Positions 45,647 to 56,655 of a DNA stretch of 64,000 bases are shown in pieces. Every line of letters begins with the position of its first letter. Within the stretch, counting starts at the first letter, position 1. A program made the position numbers and the translations under genes. Where the stretch lies: assembly GCA_009809945.1 (NCBI GenBank), contig WTPW01001630.1:1-64000 (forward strand), read 5' to 3'. The notes below the pieces were generated by a model. It was not told where the DNA came from. It searched no databases and worked only from the letters and a program-made list of their open reading frames with translations. Origin of the DNA: Gigaspora margarita. Its lineage: Eukaryota; Glomeromycota; Glomeromycetes; Diversisporales; Gigasporaceae.

Positions 45647-48600
45647 ATTTGATACCAATGATCAGCCTTTCGCAAGTTTCTTGGCGTTCCAATTCCGTTG
45701 CGATAACAGTACCCAACTTGTGACATTCCACTAGCGTCTCCCATCTCTGCTGATTGCTTATAATAAATGAATGCCTTATGTTCATCCTTTCTAACTCCAA
45801 TTCCATTAAGATAACAATGTCCAACCATATAAGTTCCACTAGCACTCCCCATTTCTGCCGATTTTTGATAATAAAAGAATGCCTCACGTTCATCCTTTTC
45901 AGCTCCAATTCCACGGATTTAACAATACCCAACATTGTATGCACCATCAGCAACACCCATATTTGCAGATTTTTCATAATAAATGAAAGCCTTATGTTCA
46001 TCCCTTTTGACTCCAATTCCATCAATATAACAACTTCCAACACTATATGTTCCATTAGCATGCCCCATCTCTGCTGATTTTTGATAATAATCGAATGCTT
46101 TGAAATCATTTTTTTCAACAATAATGCCCTCTTCATAAAAAACTCCCATGTAAAACATTCCATCAGGACTTGCCATTTTAATCAACCCTTCTAAGTGGTT
46201 CATGTCAGCAGATTTTTTGTAATGTAAAAATGCCTTGTAATCATCCTTTTCAAAAATAATACCTTTTTCATAAAAAACTCCCATATAAAACATTCCGGCA
46301 GGACTTATCATTTTATCTAATCCTTTTTTGTGGCCCATGTCAGCTGATTTTTTGTAATATGAAAATGCCTTATAACTATCCTTTTCAACACCAATTCCAT
46401 TTTCATAAAAAGCGCCCATATAAAACAATCCATCAGGACTTATCATTTTATCCAATCCTTTTTTGAGATTCATGTTAGCTGATTTTTGGTAATATGAATA
46501 TGCCTTAAAACCATCCTTTTCAACACCAATTCCATTTTCATAAAAAACACCCATATAAAACATTCCATCAGGGCTTATTATTTTATCAGATCCTTTTTTG
46601 TGATTCATGTTAGCTGATTTCTTGTAATATGAATATGCCTTAAAACCATCCTTTTCAACACCAATTCCATTTTCATAACAATATCCGAGATAATATTGTC
46701 CTTCAGGATTCCCTATCTCTGCTGATATTTGATAATAAATGAATGCCTTACATTCATCCTTTTCAACTCCAATTCCATTTTGGTAACAATAGCCAACACT
46801 ATATGTTCTGCTAATGTTACCTAGCTCTGCAGATTTTTCATAAAAGTGAATGCCTTGCATTCATCTTTTTCAACTCCAATTCCATGTTGATAACAATATC
46901 CAATACTATATGCACCATATGCGTCACCCATATTTGCAGATTTTTGATAATAAATGAATGCCTTATGCTTATCCTTTTCAACTCCAATTCCATTTTGATA
47001 ACAATATCCAATATTATATGGTCCACTAGCGTCCCCCATCTCTGCAGATTTTCCATAATAAATAAAAGCCTTACGTTCATCCTTTTCAACTCCAATTCCT
47101 TCAAAATAACAATTTCCAACGCTATATGTTCCTTTAACATGCCCCATTTTTGCCGATTTTTGATAATAAATGAATGCCTTGCGTTCATCTTTTTCAACAC
47201 CAATTCCATTTTTGTAACAATTTCCAACCCCATATGTTCCACTAACATCTCCCATCTCTGCAGATTTTTGATAATAAGTGAATGCCTTGCGCTCATTTTT
47301 TTCAACTCCAATTCCATTCTGATAACATTTTCCAACATTAGTTGTTCCAAGAGCATCACCCATTTCGGCAGATTTTTGATAATGAATGAATGCCTTATGT
47401 TCATCCTTTGCAACGCCAATTCCTTTTTCATAACAATATCCAACACCATATGTTCCATTAGAGTTACCCATCTCTGCAGATTTTTGATAATACGTGAATG
47501 CTTCGTGTTCATTTTTATCAACTCCAATTCCATTTTGATAACAATATCCAACATAATATGGTCCACTAGCGCTCCCCATCTCTGCAGATTTTTGATAATG
47601 TTTGAATGCTTTGCATTCATCTTTTTCAACTCCAATTCCATTTTGATAACAATATCCAACATAATATGTTCCACAAGCATTATCCATCTCTACAGATTTT
47701 TGATAACAAGTGAATGCTTTGCGTTCATCTTTTTCAACTCCAATTCCATTTTGATAACAATATCCAACACTACACATTCCACTAGCGTCACCCATATTTG
47801 CAGATTTTTGATAATAAATGAATGCCTTATGCTTATCTTTTTCAACTCCAATTCCTTCAAAATAACAATTTCCAACATTATATGTTCCTTTAACATGCCC
47901 CGTTTCTTCTGATTTTTGATAATAAGCAAATGCCTTGTATTCATCCTTTTCAACAATAGTACCTGTTTCATAAAAAACTCCCATATAGAACATTCCATCA
48001 GGGCTTATCATTTTATCTGATCCTCTTATATTATTCATGTCAGCTGATTTTTTGTAACATAAAAATGCTTCATAACTATCCTTTTCAATACAAATTCCAT
48101 TTTCAAAACAATATCCGAGATAATATTGTCCTTCGGGATTCCCCATTTTTGCTGATTTTTGATAATAAAAGAATGCCTGACATTCATCCTTTATAACTCC
48201 AATTCCTTCATCATAACAGTATCCAACTTGAAATGTTCCATCAGCATCACCCATCTCTGCAGATTTTTGATAATAAATGAATGCCTTGCATTCATTTTTT
48301 TCAACTCCAATTCCATTTTGATAACAACGTCCAACATAATATATTCCACTAGCGTTCCACATTTCTGCAGATTTTAGATAACAAATAAATGCCTTAAGTT
48401 CATTCTTTTTAACACCAATTCCACTTTGGTAACAATTTCCAACACTATTTATTCCACTAGCGTCTCCCATCTCTGCAGACTTTTGATAATAAATGAATGC
48501 CTTGCCTTTATCCTTTTCAACTCCAATTCCTTTATCATAACATTTTCCAACATTATATGTTCCTTTGGCATGCCCCATTCCTGCTGATTTTTGATAATAA

Positions 48601-50227
48601 ACATATGCTTTGTATTCATCCTTTTCAACTCCTATTCCTTCATCATAACAATATCCAACATTATAGATTCCATTAACATGCCCCATATTTGCAGATTTTT
48701 GATAATAAATGAATGCTTTGTGTTCATTTTTTTCCACTCCAATTCCATTTTGATAGTAACATCCAACATAATATGTTCCACTAGCGTTCCCCATCTCTGC
48801 AGATTTTTGATAATAAATGAATGCCTGACGTTCATCCTTGACAACTCCAAAACCATCTCTATAACATTTGCCAAGTATATATATTCCATTTGCATTCCCC
48901 ATATTTGCAGATTTATGATAATAATTGAATGCCTTGTATTCGTCCTTTTCAACAACAATCCCATTTTGGTAACATTTTCCAACATTAAATATTCCTTTAT
49001 CGTGTCCCATCTCTGCAGACTTTTGATAATAAATGAATGCCTTATATTCATCCTTTTTGACTCCAATTCCATTTTTGTAACAATTTCCAACCCTATATGC
49101 TCCTTTAGCATCCCCCATCTCTGCAGATTTTTGATAATAAGCAAATGCGCTGCGATCATTTTTTTCAACTCCAATTCCATTTTGATAACAATATCCAACA
49201 TTGTATGTTCCTTTAGCGTTCCTCATCTTTGCAGATTCTTGATAATAAATGAATGCCTTGTGTTCATTTTTTTCAATCCCAATTCCTTTTTGATAACAAT
49301 TTCCAACATTATTTGTTCCACTAGCATCTCCCATCTTTGCAGATTTTTGATAATAAATGAATGCCTGACGTTCATCCTTTTCAACTCCAATTCCTTCATT
49401 ATAACAGTATCCAACTTGAAATGTTCCATCAGCATCACCCATCTCTGCAGATTGTTGATAATAAATGAATGCCTTATATTCATCCTTCATAACACCAATA
49501 CCTGCATCATAACAATAACCGACTTTATAAGTTCCACTAACATGTCCCATTTCTGCAGATTTTTGATAATAAATGAATGCCTTATATTCATCCTTTTCGA
49601 CTCCAATTCCATTTTTGTAACAATTTCCAACCCTATATGCTCCATTAGCATCTCCCATCTCTGCAGATTGTTGATAATAATCGAATGCCATGCGATCATT
49701 TTTTTCAACCCCAATTCCATTTTGATAACAATATCCAGCATTATATGTTCCCCTAGCGTTCCTCATCTTTGCAGATTTTTGATAATAAATGAATGCCTTA
49801 TATTCATCCTTTATAACACCAATTCCTTCATCATAACAATATCCGACTTTATAAGTTCCACTAGCATCTCCCATCTCTGCAGATTTTTGATAATAAATGA
49901 ATGCCTTATATTCATCCTTTATAACACCAATTCCTTCATCATAAAAATATCCGACTTTATAAGTTCCACTAACATGCCCCATCTCTGCAGATTTTTGGTA
50001 ATAAATGAATGCCTTAAATTCATCCTTTTCAACACCAATTCCTTCATCATAACAATATCCGACTTTATAAGTTCCACTAACATGCCCCATCTCTGCTTAT
50101 GTTTGATAATATATGAATGCTTCATGTTCATCTTTTTCGACTCCTATCCCGTGTTGATAATTGTACCAAGATCATAAGGGTCCAACTTAGTTGATTTTTT
50201 ACGATGAAGAAGATTATAAGTTTCCAT
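45647..50227 (-). CDS. Sel1-repeat protein, ~40 repeats, N-terminal part of the Sel1-kinase gene
   Basis: About 40 Sel1 repeats of 36 residues (consensus AFIYYQKSAEMGDASGTY, then VGYCYQNGIGVEKDE). Sel1 repeats form helical-hairpin scaffolds that bind partner proteins. The start at 50,227 gives METYNLLHRKKSTKLDPYD. Near 50,160 the frame shifts and near 50,095 a stop (QT then stop) replaces an expected Lys. The main run (50,090-46,821) is open for 1,089 codons. The frame shifts again near 46,855 and a stop interrupts YCxxxGIG near 45,920. The last repeat ends RKADHWYQ, where a donor (GTAAAT) opens a 64-nt intron with a ~41-nt T run before the kinase. Five variant repeats with SPDGMFYMGVFYE lie at 46,130-46,640. 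Either a decaying gene or homopolymer-type assembly errors. Confidence 0.8.
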
Positions 50228-50343
50228 TTATTTTGTTAAACAAAAAAGACTTTTTACATTTAAATAATTTAAGTGTAATGCACGATTTTAAAATTTTGCA
50301 TTACAATTAAGTGACACAATTTATTTTGAGTAACGTCTGGCTC

Positions 50344-50475
50344 TGTCGTGCCTATTTGCTTGAAGTTACACTTGCCTAAAATTGCTGCTAACGCGTGCAA
50401 GATGATCTAATTTCAGGGGCTAATTTCAGTCAAGTGCAATTTCAGGCAACTGAAGTTATAACTTCAGGCACGACA
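50344..50475. mobile_element. MITE, TGTCGTGCCT ends
   Basis: 132 bp with ends TGTCGTGCCT and AGGCACGACA, flanked by GCTC on both sides; inner arms 'TTGAAGTTACACTTGCCT' and 'AGGCAACTGAAGTTATAA' pair partly. Confidence 0.75.
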
Positions 50476-50767
50476 GCTCTGTGGCCAAAAACTTTAAAAA
50501 TGTGTCGGAAGCTAATTGTCAGTAAAATTTACGCTATTCATAATTTCTTGATTGTTTTTTACTTGTAAATCCATTTTCACCAGCGATGTTAAATGCGTGA
50601 AAGCTCAAAATTTTCAAACTCTCAAGTACTCAATGTTTAGCCTATGAGACTGTCTTAATACTGACCCTAATGTTGGAAAACTTCACACGTTCTGAAAGGT
50701 CGATGGCGAATTAAGTAAAATTAGGGCAAATTAAGAGGTACCCGTATTGTTGGAGTTCTAATACAAT

Positions 50768-50896
50768 TTATCCGGCAAACTCATACGATCATGAAATTAT
50801 CTTGTTATTTTTTCATGGTTAAGATGTAAACATATTATTTAAATTAAAACTCAGCCGATAACTCCCTACGAACCATGATCATAAATTGCCGGATAA
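50768..50896. mobile_element. MITE, TTATCCGGCAA ends
   Basis: 129 bp, ends TTATCCGGCAA and TTGCCGGATAA, with second pairing between 'CATACGATCATGA' and 'ACCATGATCATAA'. Confidence 0.7.
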
Positions 50897-51032
50897 CAAA
50901 TTACAGTTATTTGACAATTTTTGCCCAGTAATGTATACTTCACTGATGTACCACTGTTCTATCAAGAGTCATAAATTTAAAATTTATATGTTCTTATTAT
51001 TGTGTAAATAGTCATGAGCTTGATTTTAAATA

Positions 51033-51460
51033 CAGTCAAACCTCCTTAAATGCAACCCCCTAAATGCAACAGCTCTCTAAATGCACGATGGAAGGCTAGT
51101 CCTACAATGAGACTTATAAATAAATGCACGCTCTTTATTCTGTAAGTGTACACTTATTGTTTGGCCCACTTATCATTATTTCCATAAATACATCCACGTG
51201 ATTATTAGCCAATCAAAATTATTATAGCTAGTCTACTACGAAACCTATATTTATCACGTGATAATAGTCATATGATGATTTTATCAGTGTCACCCTCCCT
51301 ATATGCACGCTCTAGAGGCGAACAATTTCTCCAATATATCAATTTTGCCAATAGCTTTAACCAATTTTTCTTGAAGTAAATTTATGGTTTCTTTAGGGTT
51401 AGGGTGAGGACCTCGGTTAGGGTCAGCAGGTCCCAGCGACGTGCATTTAGAGATTTGACC
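51033..51460. mobile_element. Pogo/Tigger-like MITE with ATGCA-word interior
   Basis: TA before CAGTCAAACCTCCTTAAATG at the left; at the right CATTTAGAGATTTGACC precedes TA. 'TAAATGCA' words lie at both ends. GTTAGGGTCAGCAGG near 51,416 follows a TTAGGGTTAGGG-like tract. Confidence 0.65.
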
Positions 51461-51754
51461 TAAAATTTCACATCAGCAACATCAAATTAAACAAATAAAT
51501 AATCTTTAAAGGCACTTATGAATGAATATTCAAATAGCACGAATTTCTGGATAGAGAAATACTGTATATCGATCTTTATACTCGCTGAATAAATTAAATA
51601 AAATGAACCTACATGATGGATATAGTGCAATGAGTGCTTTAACGATATGAATTTGAATAGCTTTAAATAACTGATGGATCTTAATATCGTATAAAATTAA
51701 GGGTTTTATAATTTGCCGCCATATATCGCTATCCCCGATCAACCAATTAAAATG

Positions 51755-51980
51755 TAGGATCAGATGTAACGTGAAATCGAAGCGATTATGATTTTTTTCA
51801 AAAATCAGTCATAACGCAAAATTTGACTATAAAACCATCTCTTGCGTTCTAACAAAAAAAAATTCCTTATGAAATTTTGGATTAGAAACAATTTGCTAAA
51901 ATACGCCACCCTAACCCTAACCTAACACACCCTAATCCTAAATTAACGAATTGTTTGATTTCACGTTACACCCGATCTTA
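51755..51980. mobile_element. Foldback with GATCAGATGTAACGTGAAATC ends
   Basis: 'TAGGATCAGATGTAACGTGA' pairs with 'CACGTTACACCCGATCTTA'. The interior holds ACCCTAACCCTAACC (51,906-51,920). Phrases are shared with the MITE at 20,847-21,211 and with 34,868-34,890. Confidence 0.6.
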
Positions 51981-52262
51981 TAGGATGCGAAAAAATCAAA
52001 AATTCTAAAATTAAAATATTTTAAATAAATCCATGAAACTAAACACAGAACTTATTAGAGTTATTGAAGCATTCCATTGACTTCATTTTAATAATCATAT
52101 AATGCTTCATTAATAATTTTACATAACTTAGAAACTAGTTGCGGCAGTGTAGCAGCATCGAATTTAAGTAGAAATGAAGCCGTAAGCGTAATTTATAACG
52201 CAACTCAAAACCGAAACTTAAAATATATCGATATTTGTAACCTAAATTAAAAGCCGCAATTA

Positions 52263-52470
52263 CAGCTGTTTTCATAAATTTTGGAACACCTAAAAATTTT
52301 TTCGTTTCCCAAAAATTCTTTCAATCTCATTCCAAGAATCATACAATTTTTGAAGACTACACTATTGTTCTTGAAATTTTAATACAGACAGTAAAATTAT
52401 TTATGGAAAAGATTTTTTGAGATCAAAGAGGTTTGGGAAGCGAATAAATTTTAGGTGTTCCAAACAGCTG
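52263..52470. mobile_element. TA-flanked MITE, CAGCTGTTTTC family (diverged)
   Basis: 208 bp, ends CAGCTGTTTTCATAAATTTT and TTTTAGGTGTTCCAAACAGCTG-type (last 13: GTTCCAAACAGCTG less one). TA on both sides. Inner arms 'GGAACACCTAAAAATTTTTT' and 'AATAAATTTTAGGTGTTCC' pair well. Confidence 0.75.
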
Positions 52471-54009
52471 TAATACTTATGTGCACTGCACGAACTTAGC
52501 ACAACTACCAAGATCAGTTACATACGAAGTCCCAAATGATATGGCTGTTATCGGTTAATACTTGTATTGGCAATTAATTTGAAAAAAAAGAACCTGATTT
52601 TTTTTTTCTTTTTTACGTGTCTAAACATCAAAATTTTGTTCATTCTGCTGTATTCAAAACCAGTTTATTTTAAGCTAATAACAAGATCTATATTAAGCAA
52701 ACATTTAAATCGCGTAAATAAAAACAAGAAAAGGAAACATAGAAAGCAAAATGAGAAAATATTAGTGAATGCAAGAAAATGCCATGGATTTTGGGCATGA
52801 TGATTTTAAAAGATGAAAGTCTTTTGCACATGATATCAGAAACAAAAAAATTTACAATAGATAAGGCATACATTCATTCTTTTTTTTTGTTGCGGATTAT
52901 GCTGAAATTGAGGGCATTCCTTCTAACAAATTTATCCCTAAATTCTAACTTATCCCTAAAAAAAGCTAAAAAAAATGCATCTCAAAAAATTTAAAATTTG
53001 TACATAGAGTAGATTAAACAGATCATTTTATGAAGGCATCTCTTCGAAAAGTATAGTTGCTTTATTTATTACAAGATTGTTATATTTATTAATTCACGAA
53101 CAATTAAAACTCTAATAATTTAGATTCAATGAAGTTCGATTTATTTTCATATTATAGAAACTGAAAAATTCGTACATTAACGCCAATTGATTATGCATAT
53201 ATGGAATCCAAGGAGTCTGAAACTGAATTATATATTGCAAAAAAATTAAAAAAAAACCTTCACAAGGTACAATATAATTATAATCTTGGTTGTATTTTGC
53301 TTATATAAAAGTTATTAGACATATATATTCAAGCACATAATCTTAAAAAAAACGTTCGAAAAATATTAAATCAAACTTCATATTGATTCAAAAAATGAAA
53401 GAAATTGAAGCGTGCAGAGTTTTCCAAGAATATGGAATGGACGAAATAAAATATATTTTGTGCTGAATACTCTTTTTTAAATAATAATAATAACAATATA
53501 ATACTGGGAAGTAAAAGTCGTTTAAAGTATTTTTTGTGAAAAATAAATACCTCCAATTATATTAAAAGATAAAAAATTAGTAGCTTTGAATTTCACATAA
53601 AAAAATTTTTTTGATTAAGATTGCTTTTGAATTTTTTCGAAAGCTATTTTTACTATTCGTCAATTATATTTTCGATATTAACTGTTAAATTCTGTGTTCC
53701 AAATTTTAATACCGAGTACGTAACTGATCTTGGTGGTTATGCTAGAGTCGTTATGTGCACTAGCGTTTCGGTCATTAAAACCAAAAAATGCACGACAAAT
53801 TATCAATTTTGATTAATGTGAATCTTAGGCTCAAATTCGATACATATAAACTTGTAGAATGTAATAAAAAAAATTTATTGAGACTTGTCTGTTAGTTGTC
53901 AAGACATTTATGTATAAAAAATATAAAACATCTTAAAAAACAAGACTGCGATCATATTTTTTAAACTTCAAACAGCAATTTCTCTGGACCTATAATAATA
54001 ATGACCCAT
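52471..54009. other. AT-rich stretch without a gene
   Basis: Several short open frames (for example 52,567-52,800 and 53,621-53,812) are AT-driven, with no motif or splice structure that I trust. No repeat identified. Confidence 0.45.
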
Positions 54010-54186
54010 AATTTCGACAGTTTATAATAATTTCAACAGTTTATAATAATTTCAGCAGTCTATAATAATTTCGACTGTTTATAATAATTTCGATTGTTTA
54101 TAATAGTTTATAATAAATTCGACAGTCTATAATAATTTCGATAGTCTATAATAATTTCGACAGCCTATAATAATTTCGATAGTTTA
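54010..54186. repeat. 19-bp tandem repeat TATAATAATTTCGACAGTC
   Basis: About nine imperfect copies, one of them disturbed. After the MITE at 54,204-54,365 two or three more weak copies follow, so that MITE is inserted in the array. Confidence 0.8.
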
Positions 54187-54203
54187 TACGTAATAATAAT
54201 ACG

Positions 54204-54365
54204 ACAGGGTGAAACCTGAGTTGTGAAATAGTGAAACCTGCTATGATCATCACGTGAGGGTGAAATCCGCTTCTATATAATAAAAAACATAATAAAACGC
54301 GGATTTCACCCTAACCCGATCTACAAAGCGGATTTCACTATTTCGCAACTCAGGTTTCACCCTGT
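54204..54365. mobile_element. MITE, ACAGGGTGAAACCTGAGTTG ends
   Basis: 162 bp, ends ACAGGGTGAAACCTGAGTTG and, inward from the right, ACAGGGTGAAACCTGAGTTG: identical over 20 bases. A second pair (GGTGAAATCCGC / GCGGATTTCACC) lies inside. Near-perfect arms mean it is recent. Confidence 0.85.
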
Positions 54366-54695
54366 TCTATAATAATGACTGCTATAATGATTTCTACGTA
54401 TGTTGCAAGTATTTTGATTGGTTCGTCTCTATTGATGTGAGACTCTAAAATCGGTAATGCATGAATCGAAAAATATTGCACGCATGTGATATATTCAATC
54501 ATCTGCCAACAATGCTAGATGTTAAGTATATGTTATTGCCCACTTCGTGGACAATAACTGATTTATTCCCAGGTTCTTATTATACTTCCATACTATTTTT
54601 TTTTAATTAAAATGACGTAATTCACATAGTTTAAATTTATATAAAAAGAAATTCAATCAGAAAAAATTTTTTTTTACAATTTTATAATTTTCGCC

Positions 54696-56192
54696 ATGTC
54701 AAGTTTTATTTCTGCTCATGAATTAGTTGAAACAAACACTATATCGAATACATCAAATGAATATGAAGATAATAATAGAACTGAAGACAATATTCAGCGA
54801 TATATAAGAAAATCAAAAATTCAAAATACTGATGCTTGCACACAAAAGTGGGTTCGAATCTTGCAAAACTATCGTCAAAAAAAGAATATTTCTCATAATA
54901 TCGAAACTCTAAATGATAAGGAGCAACTTGAACGTGAATTATGTGAATTTTTTGCTGATATCAAACGACAGGATGGAAAACCTTATAAAGTCGAGTCAAT
55001 TGTTTCAGCCTACACCTCTCTTCGACGATTTTTATGTGAAACTTCTGCAATTAAAAATGTTAATATTAATGATCGGTTTCAATTTCCTATTCTATACCGG
55101 GTAGTGGATGGAAAATGTATGGAATTACAGGATCAAGGATATGGTGAAACTGATCAATCGAAAGGGTTAACAAAAGAAGAAATTCGACAGATTTTATTGT
55201 ATCTTAACTCAGGTGACCAAACAGCATTGCGACTTACACAAAAAGCATTTTTCTGGAATGCATACTTGCTAGGATTACGTGGTGGTGATCATTATCGACT
55301 TCTCTTAAGTTGCTTTGATTTTCAATCGGATGGAAGCTTGATTTTTACAATTGGACGTGAGAAAAACAATCAGGGTGGACTTCAAGGTCGAAACAAATAT
55401 GGAAAATTTTCTAGCCGAAGTATACATATTCCTGCAGATTTGCCAAACGATGAATTTAAACCTATGCAAGATCTTCAAAATTATGTAAATTTGCGTCCTG
55501 CAGATGCATGTGAAAAATTTTATTTGCAACTAACAAGAAATTCACAAGCAATTCAAGATGGAAACTTGTTTCTTAAAACTGGGCTTGGACGACATACATT
55601 AGCAAATATGATGAATGATATTGCACAAGCTTCTAAAATTAATATTACTGATCAACGTATCACTAATCATTCAGGAAGAAGGACGGCCATTCAACTTTTG
55701 TCTGATCTCAATATAAATGAACACGAAATGATGACATTTTCAGGTCATCGATCAGTTAATGGATTACGATCTTATAAAGTTCCTAATAATGAACAACGAC
55801 TAAAAAATACTAGAACATTAATTAATGCAATTCAAGAATCTGAAGTTCTAGTTTCAACCCAAGAAGAATTTCAAATTCCTGCTCAAGTTCCAACCCAAGA
55901 AGAAGAAACTCAAATTCCGATCCAAGAAGAACCTCAAGTTCCAACCCAAAAAAAATCACATATCCTAATGCAAAATGAATCTCAAGCTCCAATGCAACAT
56001 AAAAATACCCGGGTAAAAAAAAAAACACCAAGGTTAACCGAAGAAGAAGTTCAACTAAAATTAGCAAGGCCATTTCGTTCACCATTACGAACACTTCAAG
56101 ATCAAACTCAAAACATCGTAATGGCAAAAGATGGAACTACGAATATCTTTGAATTTCATAACTCTGGAGACGTCAAAATTGTATTTAAATAA
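54696..56192 (+). CDS. Crypton-type tyrosine recombinase
   Basis: 498 residues, single exon, apparently intact. N-terminal core-binding helices about 45-120; catalytic domain about 157-372. The tyrosine recombinase residues can be placed: R195 (LGLRGGDHYR), a lysine of the beta-hairpin (K234 or K237), H325 and R328 (NHSGRRT), H351 (SGHRS) and nucleophile Y360 (LRSYKVPN). The GLRGGDHYRL region and NHSGR..AIQLL pattern resemble Crypton-derived (DUF3504-like) proteins more than phage integrases. Residues 388-434 are a low-complexity stretch of QxPxQEE repeats; the C-terminus is basic (KKK, 441-443). The start at 54,696 follows an AT-rich leader and the TATAAAA-like word at 54,639. It probably moves its own element; a host role cannot be excluded. 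Confidence 0.85.
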   Translation: MSSFISAHELVETNTISNTSNEYEDNNRTEDNIQRYIRKSKIQNTDACTQKWVRILQNYRQKKNISHNIETLNDKEQLERELCEFFADIKRQDGKPYKVESIVSAYTSLRRFLCETSAIKNVNINDRFQFPILYRVVDGKCMELQDQGYGETDQSKGLTKEEIRQILLYLNSGDQTALRLTQKAFFWNAYLLGLRGGDHYRLLLSCFDFQSDGSLIFTIGREKNNQGGLQGRNKYGKFSSRSIHIPADLPNDEFKPMQDLQNYVNLRPADACEKFYLQLTRNSQAIQDGNLFLKTGLGRHTLANMMNDIAQASKINITDQRITNHSGRRTAIQLLSDLNINEHEMMTFSGHRSVNGLRSYKVPNNEQRLKNTRTLINAIQESEVLVSTQEEFQIPAQVPTQEEETQIPIQEEPQVPTQKKSHILMQNESQAPMQHKNTRVKKKTPRLTEEEVQLKLARPFRSPLRTLQDQTQNIVMAKDGTTNIFEFHNSGDVKIVFK

Positions 56193-56406
56193 TAAATGTA
56201 CTATTTTATATAGTATAGTTTGCGCAAATTAAATTTATTAAAGTTATATGCTATAGGCACAGTTCAATAGAATTTTAACTATTTAGTTTCGGTAAAATAT
56301 CTTTCGTTATTGCAACTTGAAGTATTTGATACAGTTCGAATGATTTTAAATAACATTTTTAAATAATTGATTCGGTTCGAACAATTTTAAGTACTTGTGA
56401 TTTTAT

Positions 56407-56655
56407 AAAATTTAGTTATGGCCTAAAAAAAAAGTATACGTCGTTTGGAGAAATTTAAAATTCCGGATCAGTGATCTGGACAATAAGCGTAAAAAAATAG
56501 TATGGAAGTATAAATAAGAACCGGGGAATAAAATTTAGTTATGGCCTAAAAAAAAAGTATACGTCTTTTGGAGAAATTTAAAATTCCGGATCAGTGATCT
56601 GGACAATAAGCGTAAAAAAATAGTATGGAAGTATAAATAAGAACCGGGGAATAAA
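56407..56655. repeat. 123-bp tandem duplication at the right end of the recombinase element
   Basis: Two copies, one base different (ACGTCGTTTGG / ACGTCTTTTGG), beginning AAAATTTAGTTATGGCC and each ending with the inverted terminal repeat. Confidence 0.9.

Larger units (their letters stand above)
50228..52262. other. Intergenic, upstream of the Sel1-kinase gene; MITE cluster
   Basis: No coding frame with recognisable domain. Four inverted-repeat elements, listed separately, take up nearly half. The region next to 50,227 should hold the promoter of the Sel1-kinase gene, but I saw no distinctive signal. Confidence 0.5.
54562..56655 (+). mobile_element. Crypton-like tyrosine recombinase element with inverted ends
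   Basis: About 2.1 kb. Left end 54,562-54,604 (TTTATTCCCAGGTTCTTAT...) is repeated inverted at 56,614-56,655 (...ATAAGAACCGGGGAATAAA), about 40 bp with three differences. Between them lies one gene, the tyrosine recombinase at 54,696-56,192. The right end is present twice because of a 123-bp tandem duplication. No target duplication is visible, as expected for tyrosine recombinase elements. The gene type is that of Crypton DNA transposons, but Cryptons are described as lacking terminal inverted repeats. No reverse transcriptase was seen, so I do not assign it to DIRS. Confidence 0.7.

Noticed and set aside
48591-50177. Long plus-strand open frames (48,591-50,177; 46,884-47,912) opposite the Sel1 gene
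   Set aside because: They are shadows of the 108-bp repeat: stop-free because the repeat lacks the needed triplets in that frame. The sequence is Ile/Asn/Ser/Cys-rich with no domain, while the minus frame gives textbook Sel1 repeats.
54562-56655. DIRS-type retroelement
   Set aside because: Inverted ends and a tyrosine recombinase would fit, but there is no reverse transcriptase or room for one in 2.1 kb.
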